Of a stretch of 64,000 nucleotides of DNA, positions 13,140 to 24,400 are shown piece by piece. The translations under genes and the position numbers were made by a program. Origin of the DNA: Stenogyne calaminthoides (taxonomy: Eukaryota > Streptophyta > Magnoliopsida > Lamiales > Lamiaceae). The stretch lies in assembly GCA_037126765.1 (NCBI GenBank), contig JBBCBC010000012.1, positions 3,968,001 through 4,032,000 of the forward strand, in the 5' to 3' direction. How positions within the stretch are numbered: position 1 is the first letter of the stretch; the number at the start of each line of letters is the position of its first letter. The notes below the pieces were generated by a model. That model was not told the DNA's origin and ran no database searches. It saw only the letters and a program-made list of their open reading frames with translations.

Positions 13140-14250
13140 ACTTTGTAAGTCGATTTAAGCAAGATTCAACACGCAAGTTACATAAGTAATACAACTACAA
13201 TCGCATAAGGTAAAAGAGTCAACACAACAATGGGTTAAAAGAACTTTCATTGATAAAGACCGGAGGTCAAATTTTCATTACAAATTACAAATCTGAAGGA
13301 CCCGGAGGTCAAGACATAAACCCTAAACCCTAAACCCTAAACCCTAAACTCTTGCTCTCTCGGAGGGGTAAGAGAGGCTTTAAAATTTTCTAAACCTACA
13401 AACCTCGGCGGGGTGAGAGGCTTTGAAATAATCCTAAGCCGGAAGCCCCTAGTCCTAAAATCAATGGGGCTCCCACTTTTAAATGGACACGAAGTCCTCA
13501 TACATATGGTCGCGGTACACCACATGGACACAAGTGTCACATGAAAATATTGGTTTTAGTCCGATCCTGCATTGGTTATCTTTTTGTCGATCAAGATTGA
13601 ATAGGTCGGATCTAGATCGTATAACTAAACCCATGTTACAAGACAAATGGAGTCTGTTGATGCTAACTTCGTCATCTCGATAGACGCACAAGGCGCATAC
13701 GATCAGGAGAAGTGTCTTCTCATTTGCGATAGCAGATCCGCCGCCTTGGTGGTAGAGAAGCTTGGCAATAATCGTATGAGTATTCCTCGATGACGACGAA
13801 AACAGTAATGAGGGAAGCACAGGGTTGATTTGAAAAGCTGAAATCATTTGAGTAGGGTAAAGGAATGATTTTGCAGGAAAACTCGCCGAAATCAAGGGTT
13901 CACCGGAATGTATGACTTGAAGAAGATAAGTATGGTGAATGGGTTATGTTGTGTATAAATCATTAGTCCTATTTATAGAGGACAAGCAGGGGTGAAAGTG
14001 CAAATTTGATTTCTCAAAGCCTTTCAGAGGAATTGGCACCGCAAGGACAGCGAGTAGGAGACACGCGATTGATGATTGGATGAGTTTACGGCGTGTGATA
14101 TCACAATGTATCCAGATCATCATTGTGAATGTCAAATCATGCCGACTTAGGGAATCGAGACGACTCTTCGATTTCTCAAGATCAAGTTTTGGCGGTAGCA
14201 CTCATCCCAATATTTGACTTGATCAACGTAGATCATTTCGGATAAATAGA
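13140..14250 (-). repeat. Remnant of an antisense Tat/Gypsy module inside element B
   Basis: Between B's pol end and its third ORF lies about 1.1 kb that has no counterpart at this place in C. It resembles the 3' part of Gypsy element E at 55850-56900. Shared phrases include TCGCATAAGG, GAGTCAACACAA, TTTTCATTAATAAAGACC-like strings, 'cggaggtc' repeats, and a minus-strand TATA box in CCTATTTATAGA (13970-13982; E has the same at 56667-56678). The minus-strand peptide segment AKLLYHQGGGSAIA (near 13700-13770) parallels E's PGGGSAAAV near 56400. It is a decayed copy of E's antisense transcription unit. Exact borders could not be fixed. Confidence 0.65.
13318..13348. repeat. Interstitial telomere-like repeat (CCCTAAA)x4
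   Basis: Four perfect consecutive CCCTAAA units (13321-13348) preceded by AAA. This is the Arabidopsis-type plant telomere unit. It sits inside the Gypsy-like module within element B. Confidence 0.95.
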
Positions 14251-14267
14251 AAACTTATCAGTAAAAT

Positions 14268-14700
14268 GGGGCATTGTTGGAAAATACCAAGGGATAGGCT
14301 ACCATCAGTAAGGTCAACAGAAATCAGGCCGACCAGATCAGAGAACAGAACAAGAAGCGTAGATCAAACTCAGACAATACTGATCAGAAAAGGGGATATC
14401 AGACGAAGGGAGAATGGATCAGTTAAGGAGGACAGTGTTGGGAAATAATAAAGATTAGGCAGAAAACTAAGATCAACAGGAATCAATCAGACTTCATGTG
14501 GTATTGACTGATTACAATATCAGTCAAACAGATACGCATTTCTGATTCCTCTACTCATTAAATAATTTGTTTTACCTAAACCTTATTCGTTTTTACTGTA
14601 CACTTACTTTTATGACGCACGTCCTGCAGAACATTTAATGCGGACTCGAGGAACATGTATTAAATACATTAAATGCGCATTTTTAAATCCAAAAAGTTGC
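14268..14700 (+). other. Post-pol spacer of element B with duplicated LTR-like start
   Basis: Non-coding. The phrase at 14275 (TTGTTGGAAAATACC, then AAGGTCAACAG) recurs at about 14432 (TGTTGGGAAATAATAAAG, then GATCAACAGGAATC). This is a direct duplication of about 160 bp; C has a single copy at 35416. Both starts look like the LTR start TGTTGGGAAA preceded by a purine-rich run, the kind of repeated purine-tract region described for Sireviruses. Confidence 0.55.
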
Positions 14701-14953
14701 TATCTTTTATTTTTAACACCGCACGATTTAGATCTATCAAATCTGGACCGTTCATCTTAGATTAAGCGACGATTTGGTTATCTTTTTCAAAATCCCTCAT
14801 TTTTTCCCTCTTACTTCTAAAAAGCTTCATTTGCACGATTACACACACACAACATTTTTATCTGCAAATTACTCAAGCGTTCAAATTTTTTTGCAAAACT
14901 TCTGCAAATCAATACCCTCTTCTTGCTTATTATCTCTTGCATATCCATATCTG

Positions 14954-15119
14954 GTAAGTTATGTAATATTTCACCATGAATATGTTAATCTGTATATGCT
15001 AGGGTTATCGTTTTCGTATTGGGGATTAAATTGGGACATGGCCATAGATTATTTGAATTTTCTGCAAAATTATTGTTTCAACTCAGTACATTTACGATGA
15101 TTTGTGGATTTTGTTTCAG
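14954..15119 (+). other. Predicted leader intron of element B's third ORF
   Basis: The donor is ATCTG|GTAAGTT at 14954 and the acceptor TTTTGTTTCAG ends at 15119, three bases before the ATG at 15122. Length 166 nt, AT-rich. Element C keeps a matching donor (TTG|GTAATTT, 35944) and related intron sequence around GGGTTAT. Confidence 0.65.
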
Positions 15120-15121
15120 TA

Positions 15122-18100
15122 ATGGCTTCCAAAGTACTTGCAATTGCAGAAACTGCTTGCTCTTCATCCCACGCTTCACCGGAACCCGAAGATCCAATCT
15201 TCCGGGACTTTGCCGATGAAATTATTGAGGAAAGGTGTGTCGATTTTTCCGGACCACCACAGATCCAGAGTCCCTCGAGATCCTCAAGTTGCTTAAGGAG
15301 TGCGGCCTCAAGACCTATTGCTCAGCAAGTGCCGACTCGATTTTATTAGATGGTGCTTTGGAGTTTCTATACAATCTACGATATCACGGAGAAGACGCTT
15401 TATATTCGGAGGTACAGGGTGAACCTCTGGAAATCACTGATGACGATCTCATCGAAATCTTGATCTTCACCGCACCCGATGGGGCGACATCATGCCCAAC
15501 AACTTATTTGGCTTCTAAAGAGGCGTAGTTATCGGGAATCTTCTTCGACCAAATGGATGCTCATCATACTAAAGGCTTCAAGAAACCCATGTTGAGAAGG
15601 AAATATCGACTCCTATTCGATATTGTCCAGAAGGTTATTGTGGGCAACACCTACAGTTTGGATGCGGTTACACAGGAGAAAGCTCGAGTCATGACTGATA
15701 TAATCAACAATGCGAAGATCAATTGGTTGGGATTCTTGAAGAGGAGATTATTGGAAGAATCTGAGAAATTTGTTGTGAAGGATGGAAAAGTGGTTCTTGC
15801 ATCAAAGATCACTCTTCTCCATAAGGTTTCTTTGATTCTAATCGACATGATGAAAGATAGGGATTGGAGCGAGGATGAGATGATTAGTTATAAACTTTCT
15901 CACAAGAAAATGTTGATCATCAACCGCCGCCACTACACCTGCTGCGATCTTGATGAACCCAACATTAAACCCGGTGGTGGAAGTTAAAAGGCGAGGGAAA
16001 AGGTGGTCGAGGAAGAGGGGAAGACAATGTCGGAAAAGCCCGAGAAGGGAGTTGTCATCAAAGAACCCGGCGACCAAGAAATCTAAGTCTACATCTGCGC
16101 TACCGGTTTCTTTAGTAAAGGGAAGAAGAAAGTTATTACGGTGGATGAGTCGTCGACTCGGATCATGATCACATCATCCTCGACCAACTTCCTCCGGAAG
16201 AATCGCTTTCGTCAGCTCATGCATCCAAGTTTGCTCGGGATCGAGCCCCTTACAATGGAACCACTTCAGTTCCACTATTATCCATCGAATCTGAGCACAT
16301 GGATGCCGATCATCGGATGCGGATCCTCAACCTACTTACGCTGTTTCTCTCATTCTCTATCGCCTGTGCACGAAATAAAAACACTCTCATTTACTTGGAA
16401 AAATCATCCGACGGCGTTTAGAGAAAATGCTCGACATATATCCCGAAATGCCCTTAGTGTGCAAAGCCAAGGCCACCGCTCGATGTTCTCACCGGAGAGA
16501 TATTCGTTTAAAGAAATTTGAAGACTTTGAATCTGTCTTTGGAGCGTAAAGGTGGAGTTCGTTCCTTTACGGATTATGAAATGGAGATCGAAAAAATTGC
16601 GAGTGGAGACCGCTCCTCAGGCGATTTCGGATGATGTAGTTCTTTGGTCTAATTACTCGACAAACCGGGACTTCCAGATACCCCATGTACGTAGGAGAAA
16701 TGACCCACAAGATGGTCAAATACAATCGAGTGATGCAGCAAATGAAGGTTTCTGTTATTACTGAAGAACTTGCTGTTGTCGGCTCGATCGAGATTGAAGA
16801 GATATTCGAAATAGGGCCTGACACCAAAAAAACAGCAAAAGAGATGATAATTATTGAGGAACCCGAAGAAGCTTCCGATGAAGCTGTTGTGGGAGATGCG
16901 ACACAGTCCCCATCAGCTGAGGCTCAATCAGCCGAGAATGTGATTGACTTGACTGCTGGAGGAAGTCAAATAGAGGAGATGGGTGTGGGAGCTCCTTCGA
17001 CTTCAGCAGATCAGGTAACACATATTTTACAAACTTCTCCTGAATTCGAAGCAAATCTGATGAAGTACATTAAGAACTCCTTTAGAGCGAACATGGCTCA
17101 AATGTTTCGCGATGATGTGAGCTTCTTTGTACCAAGACAACTGGAGAAGGCCATCAGAACTGAACGCGAACTTGTATCCTCTCACTGCACCCGAATTTAT
17201 GAAGAATTGAGAGATACAACAGCTGATAAGATGGTGGAGGTAAATGGGGAAGTCGGCCGCTGATTGAGAAACCGCAATCAGCACTTCACCGATGATGAAT
17301 GAAAAATGGCGAAATTGACCGGGTTACAAAATGATCTTCTTTGGTGCTTAGACCCGTAGTCAATTCTACTGCTGATAAATTTGAGAAACTGTTCGACAAA
17401 GTCAGCCCAATTGTGGATAAAGCTCATTCTTCCATGCTGACCGTGATCGAACAAGTAAGCCCTTCTGGTGACTCTTCTGCCCTGGATATTCTGAAGAAAG
17501 ATCTATCTAAGCAGATTGGTGACCTCGACTGAAATTTAAAAGCTCTTTTGAGGAACCAAAAGGGGGAAGAAGAGAAGAATGTTTCTTACGGATCTTTGAT
17601 ACCATCCAGTAGGTCGAATCGTGGAAAAATTATGTAAAGGGATCCGGATAACTCGAATGCAAAAGAAAAGAAGAAAGATGCAAAAGATCTATGCGCAGAG
17701 TGGAAGAAGTCATTTCTTCATCATCCATCGAAGTCACCGAGCATGCCCGAAAAAACAAAGAGACCAAATACCGTCCCCCTGCTAAGAAAAGAAATCTTGA
17801 GGGAGATCGAAAAAGGTAAGAATCAAGAAGCGCAGAGCCGATAGACCGTAAAAGAATGGAAGAAGCCGCAAGCCTTGACAAGACTTATCGCATGAAGAAA
17901 AGGAAAGGGCTTGTTCTTTGAATCGGGAGAAAAACGCATATGTAACAAATTCTTCCTGGCGATGTGGATGTCATTGTAAAGCCGATAAAAATATGGCTAA
18001 GGAATGGCATCTGATCAAGGGGGAATGATACATCTCGGCCTACATCAATCAAGTTATTCCAACCAACGTGGATACAAATGAAATATTTAGGGATTTGTTG

Positions 18101-18352
18101 AATAACAAGCATCCAACTTTCTACAACAACATCATGAGAGAAGCCAAGAAGCTGAGTTGCATCCCAATAACTCCAGAAGTTGAAGTCATGGATTACAAGA
18201 AGACTTGAGATGGGAAGATTGACCAAATATCCTTCAATGCAGTACTCAACAAGTGTCTTGCACAAGATGACATCCTTGAAGAAAGTAGAGCTGCAGAAGT
18301 CAAGGCAAGATTGTTCGAGATATGTGCTGTCCCGGTGGAAGAGAGATTTTGA
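15122..18352 (+). pseudogene. Element B third ORF ('envelope-like' position)
   Basis: The start ATG at 15122 (MASKVLAIAE) follows a predicted leader intron. About 1,070 codons run to a TGA at 18350-18352, in several frames. Clean parts are 15235-15528, 15553-15987, 16685-17263 and 17341-17532. The segment around 15600-15850 (DIVQKV ... NWLGFL ... VKDGKV) matches the third ORF of element D near 63230-63480 (DIVSKC ... NWLQFL ... VVKGKV), so the family is conserved across two Copia lineages. The middle (16800-17260) is acidic, then helical. I see no clear signal peptide or membrane span, so 'envelope' describes position only. The N-terminal half may resemble plant 'putative transposon protein' domains; the function is unknown. 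Confidence 0.75.
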
Positions 18353-18540
18353 ATCAGAAGACTTATCCTTGGTAAGATCAGAATAGAATTTGATGTACTT
18401 GTAAAAATCTTATCTTTAATGAAAATTCTACTTTTCTGATCTTAAGACAAAATCTCATTGTCTTCTGACTCTCTCTCTCTCTCTCTCTTTTACTTATGTT
18501 TAATATTGTTCAGCATTCTTTCTGAGAAATGTTTTGGTTC
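18353..18540 (+). other. 3' untranslated region of element B with (CT)n
   Basis: Non-coding AT-rich sequence between the third ORF and the purine tract, with a CT microsatellite of about 11 units at 18468-18489. Element G has comparable sequence at 44160-44440. Confidence 0.7.
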
Positions 18541-18558
18541 CATCAAAAAGGGGGAAAT
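18541..18558 (+). promoter_or_regulatory. Polypurine tract of element B
   Basis: CATCAAAAAGGGGGAAAT directly before the 3' LTR; this primes plus-strand DNA synthesis. The same string precedes element G's 3' LTR at 44438-44456. AAGGGGGA-type tracts are characteristic of Sireviruses. Confidence 0.9.
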
Positions 18559-20048
18559 TGTTGGGAAATTTATAGTTTTGATAGAAGTTCCAAAACAGTT
18601 GTAATAGGACCAGTCGAACATGTTAGTCGACTGATGTTTTGATAGGAAACCAACCCCAACATGTTAGGCGGTGATGTAGTAGACTAGGTCATTATTAAAG
18701 AAGAACTCAAGATGCTCAAGTCTAGTGAAGATCAATGTAAAAACGAAAGCAATGATCGATGTAAGATCGGCAGTTGAAGATCGATGGCGGTTTTAAATAG
18801 ACTTTACTTGAAGACCGTAAGACCTACTCTATGAAGATATCAACGAGTCGATTGGTTGAAGCTAAGACAACCATATCGAGAGACTCAAAGCGTGATCATT
18901 AGGAGTTGTGATCGATTCGGGCCAAGTCGACAAGATGATAAGCAACTACTTATCATAAACATATCACGGTAAGCCGGACCAGGAAAGAATGTCAAAATTA
19001 GTTGGTGAACAAACATCGAAATGATGTACTTGTCAACCAATGAGAAAATGACATGTATGAACAAAGTGACAAAGGCGGGATTATTTGCATAGTCAAACGG
19101 CTAGAAAGGACAACTATTCACGCTTTTCGTCATGCCGCCCCGAAGCACGTCACATCAAATCCACGCATCCTACCAAATATAGCGAAAAATTCAAATTGCT
19201 CTCCAACGACTCTTTGATTTCGAGGTCTATAAATATGGGATTACTCTTAGTGAAGGGGCGAAAATTATCAAGAAGCTCATACTATAGCAAAATTTCCGCA
19301 TCGAAGAACACAAAATTGAAGATTATTTCTAAGTGTTCATCCCATTGTTCTTAGCATAGAAATCTCATCCTTTAGCTTTTAGGCTACATAAATACTAGGA
19401 TAGAATTCCGGTTGGAACAACAACAAATCTTACCCAAACCCAAAGTTAGGTTAAGTTTGTTTAACAAGATTCGGACTAGGGTTTCTAGTTAAAATTTTGG
19501 GATCGGTTGAGTGAGAACTCTATAAATATCATTTGGTTGTAATGTGTTGGACTAACACAATAAACTAAGTCCAAGTCGGTTAAGTTGGTGCCCTTTGTGA
19601 TAGGGAAGAGTGTCACGTGGGGGTGGTTGTCGAACCACTATAAATCTTGTGCATTTTATCTGCTCTTAAAAAGCGCTTTACACTATCGCATTACGACTTT
19701 GCTTAAAATCTCGCACATATTACGAAAGTTAGGATCGGTTAGCATCAAGCAAATGATCGATCCGATTGACTCCTTTGGTCACCGATTGAAAACGACTTCG
19801 AGAATCGATTTGTTAAAAGCTGGTTTTCACACGGTATAAACTAGCTTCCGCTGTCCGAGTTAAGGCGATAGACACGAACCGATCGACCATCGGGGGATCG
19901 ATAAGTTGGATATCAGCCCATAATGACTCACTCGCACTCTGATCAGGAAACATGCTTTCACACCTGATCCGCACGAAAAGTTTTTAAGAAGTTTATTCAC
20001 CCCTCCCCTCTAGACTTCTGCCCTCACGAATTCCGTTCGGGACCTACA
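18559..20048 (+). repeat. 3' LTR of element B
   Basis: About 1490 bp, TGTTGGGAAATTTATAG to GGGACCTACA, TATA box TATAAATA at 19228-19235. Followed by the duplicate TGTAA at 20049-20053 and then by element A's leader. Confidence 0.9.
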
Positions 20049-20053
20049 TGTAA

Positions 20054-21455
20054 TTTAATTCATTTTCATTAAATTTTGGATAGTAGAATTGCTAGATCTT
20101 TTTTGCAGGTATCCAATTGTCATGGTATTTGATGAATGTTTATTTATGCATGCATAAAAATTGTGGTTCTAAATCGATTCGTTCGAATTCATTTTGACTC
20201 ATGAAAAAATCCACGACTAGATTATGATTTGTTTGATTTGATCAATGTAATAGACTATTCTAGATCTAGGTTTATTTATTTTTTGTAAATAAATTGTAAT
20301 CGGATCGAGAACGAAGACGAAGAATTAAAGACGGGCGACCAAGTGCCCAGACGTACACGTGCCAAAGCACGGCTAAGCGGTCACGCATCTGAGGTTTAGC
20401 CGAGGCGCTTCGGCTCCTGCGGATCTTTTAAGAGCCTTGGCTGTCGGCCGACATGCGGAGGCCTTACGCGACGAAGTTTTCGAGGAGCTGGTTATCGAAG
20501 CGAACTTCGGCGGCGAAGTGGCGCTGGCCGCGCATCGGCACGTGTGAATCTGAAGTCCCTCCGAAACTCTTGGCGGCCCAGCGAGGATGGCTGATTCCGG
20601 ACGAAGCGTCTTGGCGCATATGGATGATCTTTTCGGCCGCGAGCTACCCGTAGCCAGGATGTCGATCTCGAACTAGATGGAGGGCGTTTAAAAAAATTAC
20701 GGTCGAGTGGGAGCTTTTCGAGACGAACGATGAAGGCTATGAAGACGATTTCTCAAGATCAAGACATGACAAAAATTAATCATGACAATTGGATATATGT
20801 GCCCAATGTGTTTAGTTTTTTGTTTTGATGTTTGCCTTATTTTTCGTGCTTATTTAATTTGATTGAATATGCTATGCATAAGAAATTGTTTTGAAAAATC
20901 TCACTTTCGAAAATTACTAAGTATGCTTTAAAAATAATTAATTGACAATTTTATTCAGGATAATAAAATTGAATTAATTTTAACCTCCATGATTTATTTA
21001 TTTGTGAATTCTTTTGGAGAAATTCCCCCCACGGGACGGCTAAAAGATAACTTTCACATGAATAAATTCCATAGGATGATTGTGAATTATTATTAGTGGC
21101 GACGATGACCCTCCCCACGAGGCTCGTTCAAAGTAAAATAATAATTATGTATTTAATCATGGTTATTAATTAGATATAAAATTGATATGCATATACTTCT
21201 CCGAAGTCCCAGTCAATTTTATATTGGTCAAGTGGGAGCCAACTATTAATTTGGACATTAAAGGTTTGTAATTGTTCCTGTTTGTAACCTGCTTGAATGT
21301 GTTTAAATAATGACCCACCCCACGTGGCTTATTTAAACTATTTTGAGATGTTGGCTGATACATGTTCATACTTTTTTGAGATTTTAATATGATTCATGTG
21401 ATCGAATTATGTGATAATTTTGTATTTATACAATCATTATTTATTTCAGTTCAGC
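20054..21455 (+). other. Untranslated leader of element A
   Basis: The continuation of A's leader after the B insertion. It is AT-rich at both ends with a GC-rich block at about 20290-20700. A 15-bp inverted repeat, TATCCAATTGTCATG (20110-20124) and its complement (20781-20795), brackets that block. The 66-codon open frame at 20453-20653 has no recognisable domain and is not called as a gene. Confidence 0.65.
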
Positions 21456-24400
21456 ATGTCGCAACCTTTTAATCCAGTGAAATATACACTCAAAGAACAC
21501 CAACTTACTAGTGAAAACTATTCATTTAGAAACGTAATATGAAATTTGTCCTCATTGCACAAGAACACAATTGGGTTCTTGACGTACCCAAACCTAGCAA
21601 GCCTACTGAAAGATCAACCAATACGGAGAGACATTTGTATGATATCTGGGAGCGTGCCAACGAGCCTATGAGATGTATAATCTTGACTTCCTTGTCTGAT
21701 GATTTGAGATACATTCATGAAGGTGTTGAATCGCTGCGGAAATCATGCAAAGTCTTGAAGAAATGTTTTTAACATAAAACCGCATGATCAGTCAATTTGA
21801 AAACAATGGCATGTCTAGGCTAAAAATGACGGAGGGAACACCCGTAAGGGATCATGTTCTCAAAGTCAAGCGTCATTTTGACAAACTTGCTTATCTTGGT
21901 ACTAAGTATTGTAGTGGGGCTCAGATCGAATTCTTGTTCCTGACTCTTCCAAAATGTTTCAATGAGTTTTATTGTAGTTTTGTGATGAGCGATCACATGT
22001 TCACTATGGACACTCTGCAAGAAGCTTTGGAAATAATAGAGAAACATTTGGGAAAAGAAGATGAAGCATTGGTGACTAAAATTCTCCTCTCAGAATCTAG
22101 GTCAATGGAAGACAAGATTAATGAGGAGATGAACAGTCAAGACCAAAGCAACCCCACTACTAAGAAAAGTAAAAGAAAGACGGTCAAATGGTTGGGTGTC
22201 AAGAGGAATCCAAAGGGGAAATGTTTCAACTGCAGTGAGAGAGGACACTGGAGGGATGCCTGTTCCAATCCCAAGCGGAGAGGAAAGAAAGGTAATTCTC
22301 ATGTACTAGTTGTTGAAACTTGTTTGGCGACGTATGCTACCCATTTATGGGTGGTGGATACGGGATCCACTGATCATGTTTGTTTCACATTACAGGGGTT
22401 CAAGTGGACCCGACAACTTAGTGGGAGTGAGATCCTCATCACACTGGGCGATGCTACGAGAGTGGCAGCTGAAGCAGTGGGAGAAGTACAGTTGTCTTTT
22501 GAAGACAAAGTTTTAATTTTGAGAGATGTTCTTTACTTTCCTAGTTTTAGAAAAAAATTAATTTCGGGTTTTAAACTTTTTCTTGATGGATATTCGGTTA
22601 CTTTTAATAAAGTTGTTACCATTGCTCTAAATAATGAGTTTATCTGTCATGGAATGTTGTCGAATAATCTCTACACAATTAACTGTGCACACCACTCACG
22701 AAATGCATCCTATAACACATCGACTGTTTCAACTAATAAAAGAAAATGTTTAGCAGATGTGAATGAAACACTTCTATGGCATCTAAGACTAGGTCATATT
22801 AATCCAAAAAGGATCCAAAGGTTGGTTCAAGATGGTTCATTGGAGTCACTCCGGGTTGAACCATTTCCAACCTGCGAATCATGTTTGGAGGGTAAAATGA
22901 CCAAGAGGGCATTTGGAGCCAAGGGGAATAGAGCCAAAGAAGTGTTAGAAATCGTGGACACTGACGTATGTGGTCCAATGTCAATCAAAGCAAGAGGAGG
23001 TTATGCGTATTTCATTACTTTTATCGATGATTACTCAAGATATGGATACATTTACCTTATGAAGCATAAATCTGAGACCTTTGATAAATTAAAGGAATTT
23101 AAGGCTCAAGCAGAGAATCATAGGGAAAAAGATCAAGTGTCTACGATCGATCATGGAGGCGAATACCTCAGCGATGCATTTTTGAACTACTTGTCAGACG
23201 AAGGGATTGTATCCCAGTTGACTGTACCCGGAACCCCTCAATAAAATGGGGTTGCAAAGCGAAGAAACAAAACTCTTTTAGAAATGATCAGATCAATGAT
23301 AAGTTATGCAGATCTACCCAAATCGTTTTTGGGTCACGCCTTAGAAACAACGGCTTACATTCTATACCCAGTCTTTATCAAATCGGTTCCCAAAACCTCT
23401 AAAGAGTTGTGGACCGAATCTACCCGATTTAGGACACATGAGAATGCAGGGGTGTCCGGCATCGTGTTGGACAAGGAAGCCAGAATTGGATCCACGATCG
23501 AGAATTAAGGTTGTTTATAGGTTACCTAGAAACGAGGGTGCATGTTCTATGGTCCCAAGATCAAAAGGTGGTAATCGATCATACTTTAGATTTTGGAAGA
23601 ACACTATATGAGCGATAGAAATCCTAGAAGTGAGATTACCTTAGATGAGCTAAGAGGGCTTACCTCAATGCTAACTGTCTGGAGTTGACATACCAAACGA
23701 CACACTTACACAACGAACCTCATCGTAGTGGGAGGGTTGTAAAGGCGACCGAGAGATTCATGGGGATAGGAGAGTCATTGGACTTGGTCCCTTGGTGAAG
23801 ATGAATTGGACCCATGAATATACAATGAGGCAATCGAAGACAAGGATGCAGTTCTTGGCAAATAGCAATGGAACTAGAGATGAGTTCTATGGATCACAAT
23901 AAGGTGTGGGGAGCTAGTCGAACCACTCAATAAATTCAATCACATTAGATTCAAGTGGGTATACAAGAGAAAAGAGGACCGGACGGGAAGGTAGAAACCT
24001 TCAAGGCTAGACTTGTGGCAAAAGATTACACTCAGAAAGAAGGGATCGATTATGAGGAAACTTTTTCGCCTGTAGATATGCTTAAATCCCTCCGTATTCT
24101 GTTGTCGATAGCTGCGCATCTCGATTTTGAGATATGGCAAATGGATGTCAAGACAGCTTTCCTTAACGGAAGTCTTGAAGAAGAAATCTATATGAAACAA
24201 CCCGAAGACTTCATTGAAAAAGGCCAAGAACATCTAGTTTACAAGCTCAAGAAGTCCATTTATGGACTAAAGCAAGCATCCCGTGCTTGGAACCAATGTT
24301 TTGATCAAGTTATAAAGTCTTACGGGTTCGATCAAAATGAGTACGAGAGTTGTATATAAAAAGCATGTCGGAACTGCATTGGTATTCTTAGTACTATATG

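Larger units (their letters stand above)
5442..20048 (+). mobile_element. Element B: Sirevirus-like Copia, 14.6 kb, inserted in A
   Basis: A complete element with two LTRs, gag-pol, a third ORF and a purine tract. It is flanked by the perfect 5-bp duplication TGTAA (5437-5441 and 20049-20053). Removing it and one duplicate rejoins element A's leader just after A's primer-binding site. The purine tract (CATCAAAAAGGGGGAAATTG) and the gene after pol are Sirevirus features from established knowledge; the genus assignment is inference. Pol is close to that of element C and more distant from D. The reading frame is shattered in some blocks and clean in others (see findings). Confidence 0.92.

Noticed and set aside
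14774..15219. 108- and 66-codon frames upstream of B's third ORF
   Set aside because: They cross the predicted leader intron and have no match in C or D; the ATG at 15122 after the acceptor is the better start.
15122..18352. Calling the third ORF a true envelope glycoprotein
   Set aside because: No signal peptide, fusion peptide or membrane span could be seen; only its position after pol matches envelope-like ORFs.
20453..20653. 66-codon frame in A's leader as a captured host gene
   Set aside because: No domain recognised and the frame does not extend through the GC-rich block; kept only as an observation on the leader.
22220..22270. CCHC zinc finger as evidence for a host gene
   Set aside because: It lies in the same frame as retroviral-type protease and integrase motifs, so it is the Gag knuckle of element A.
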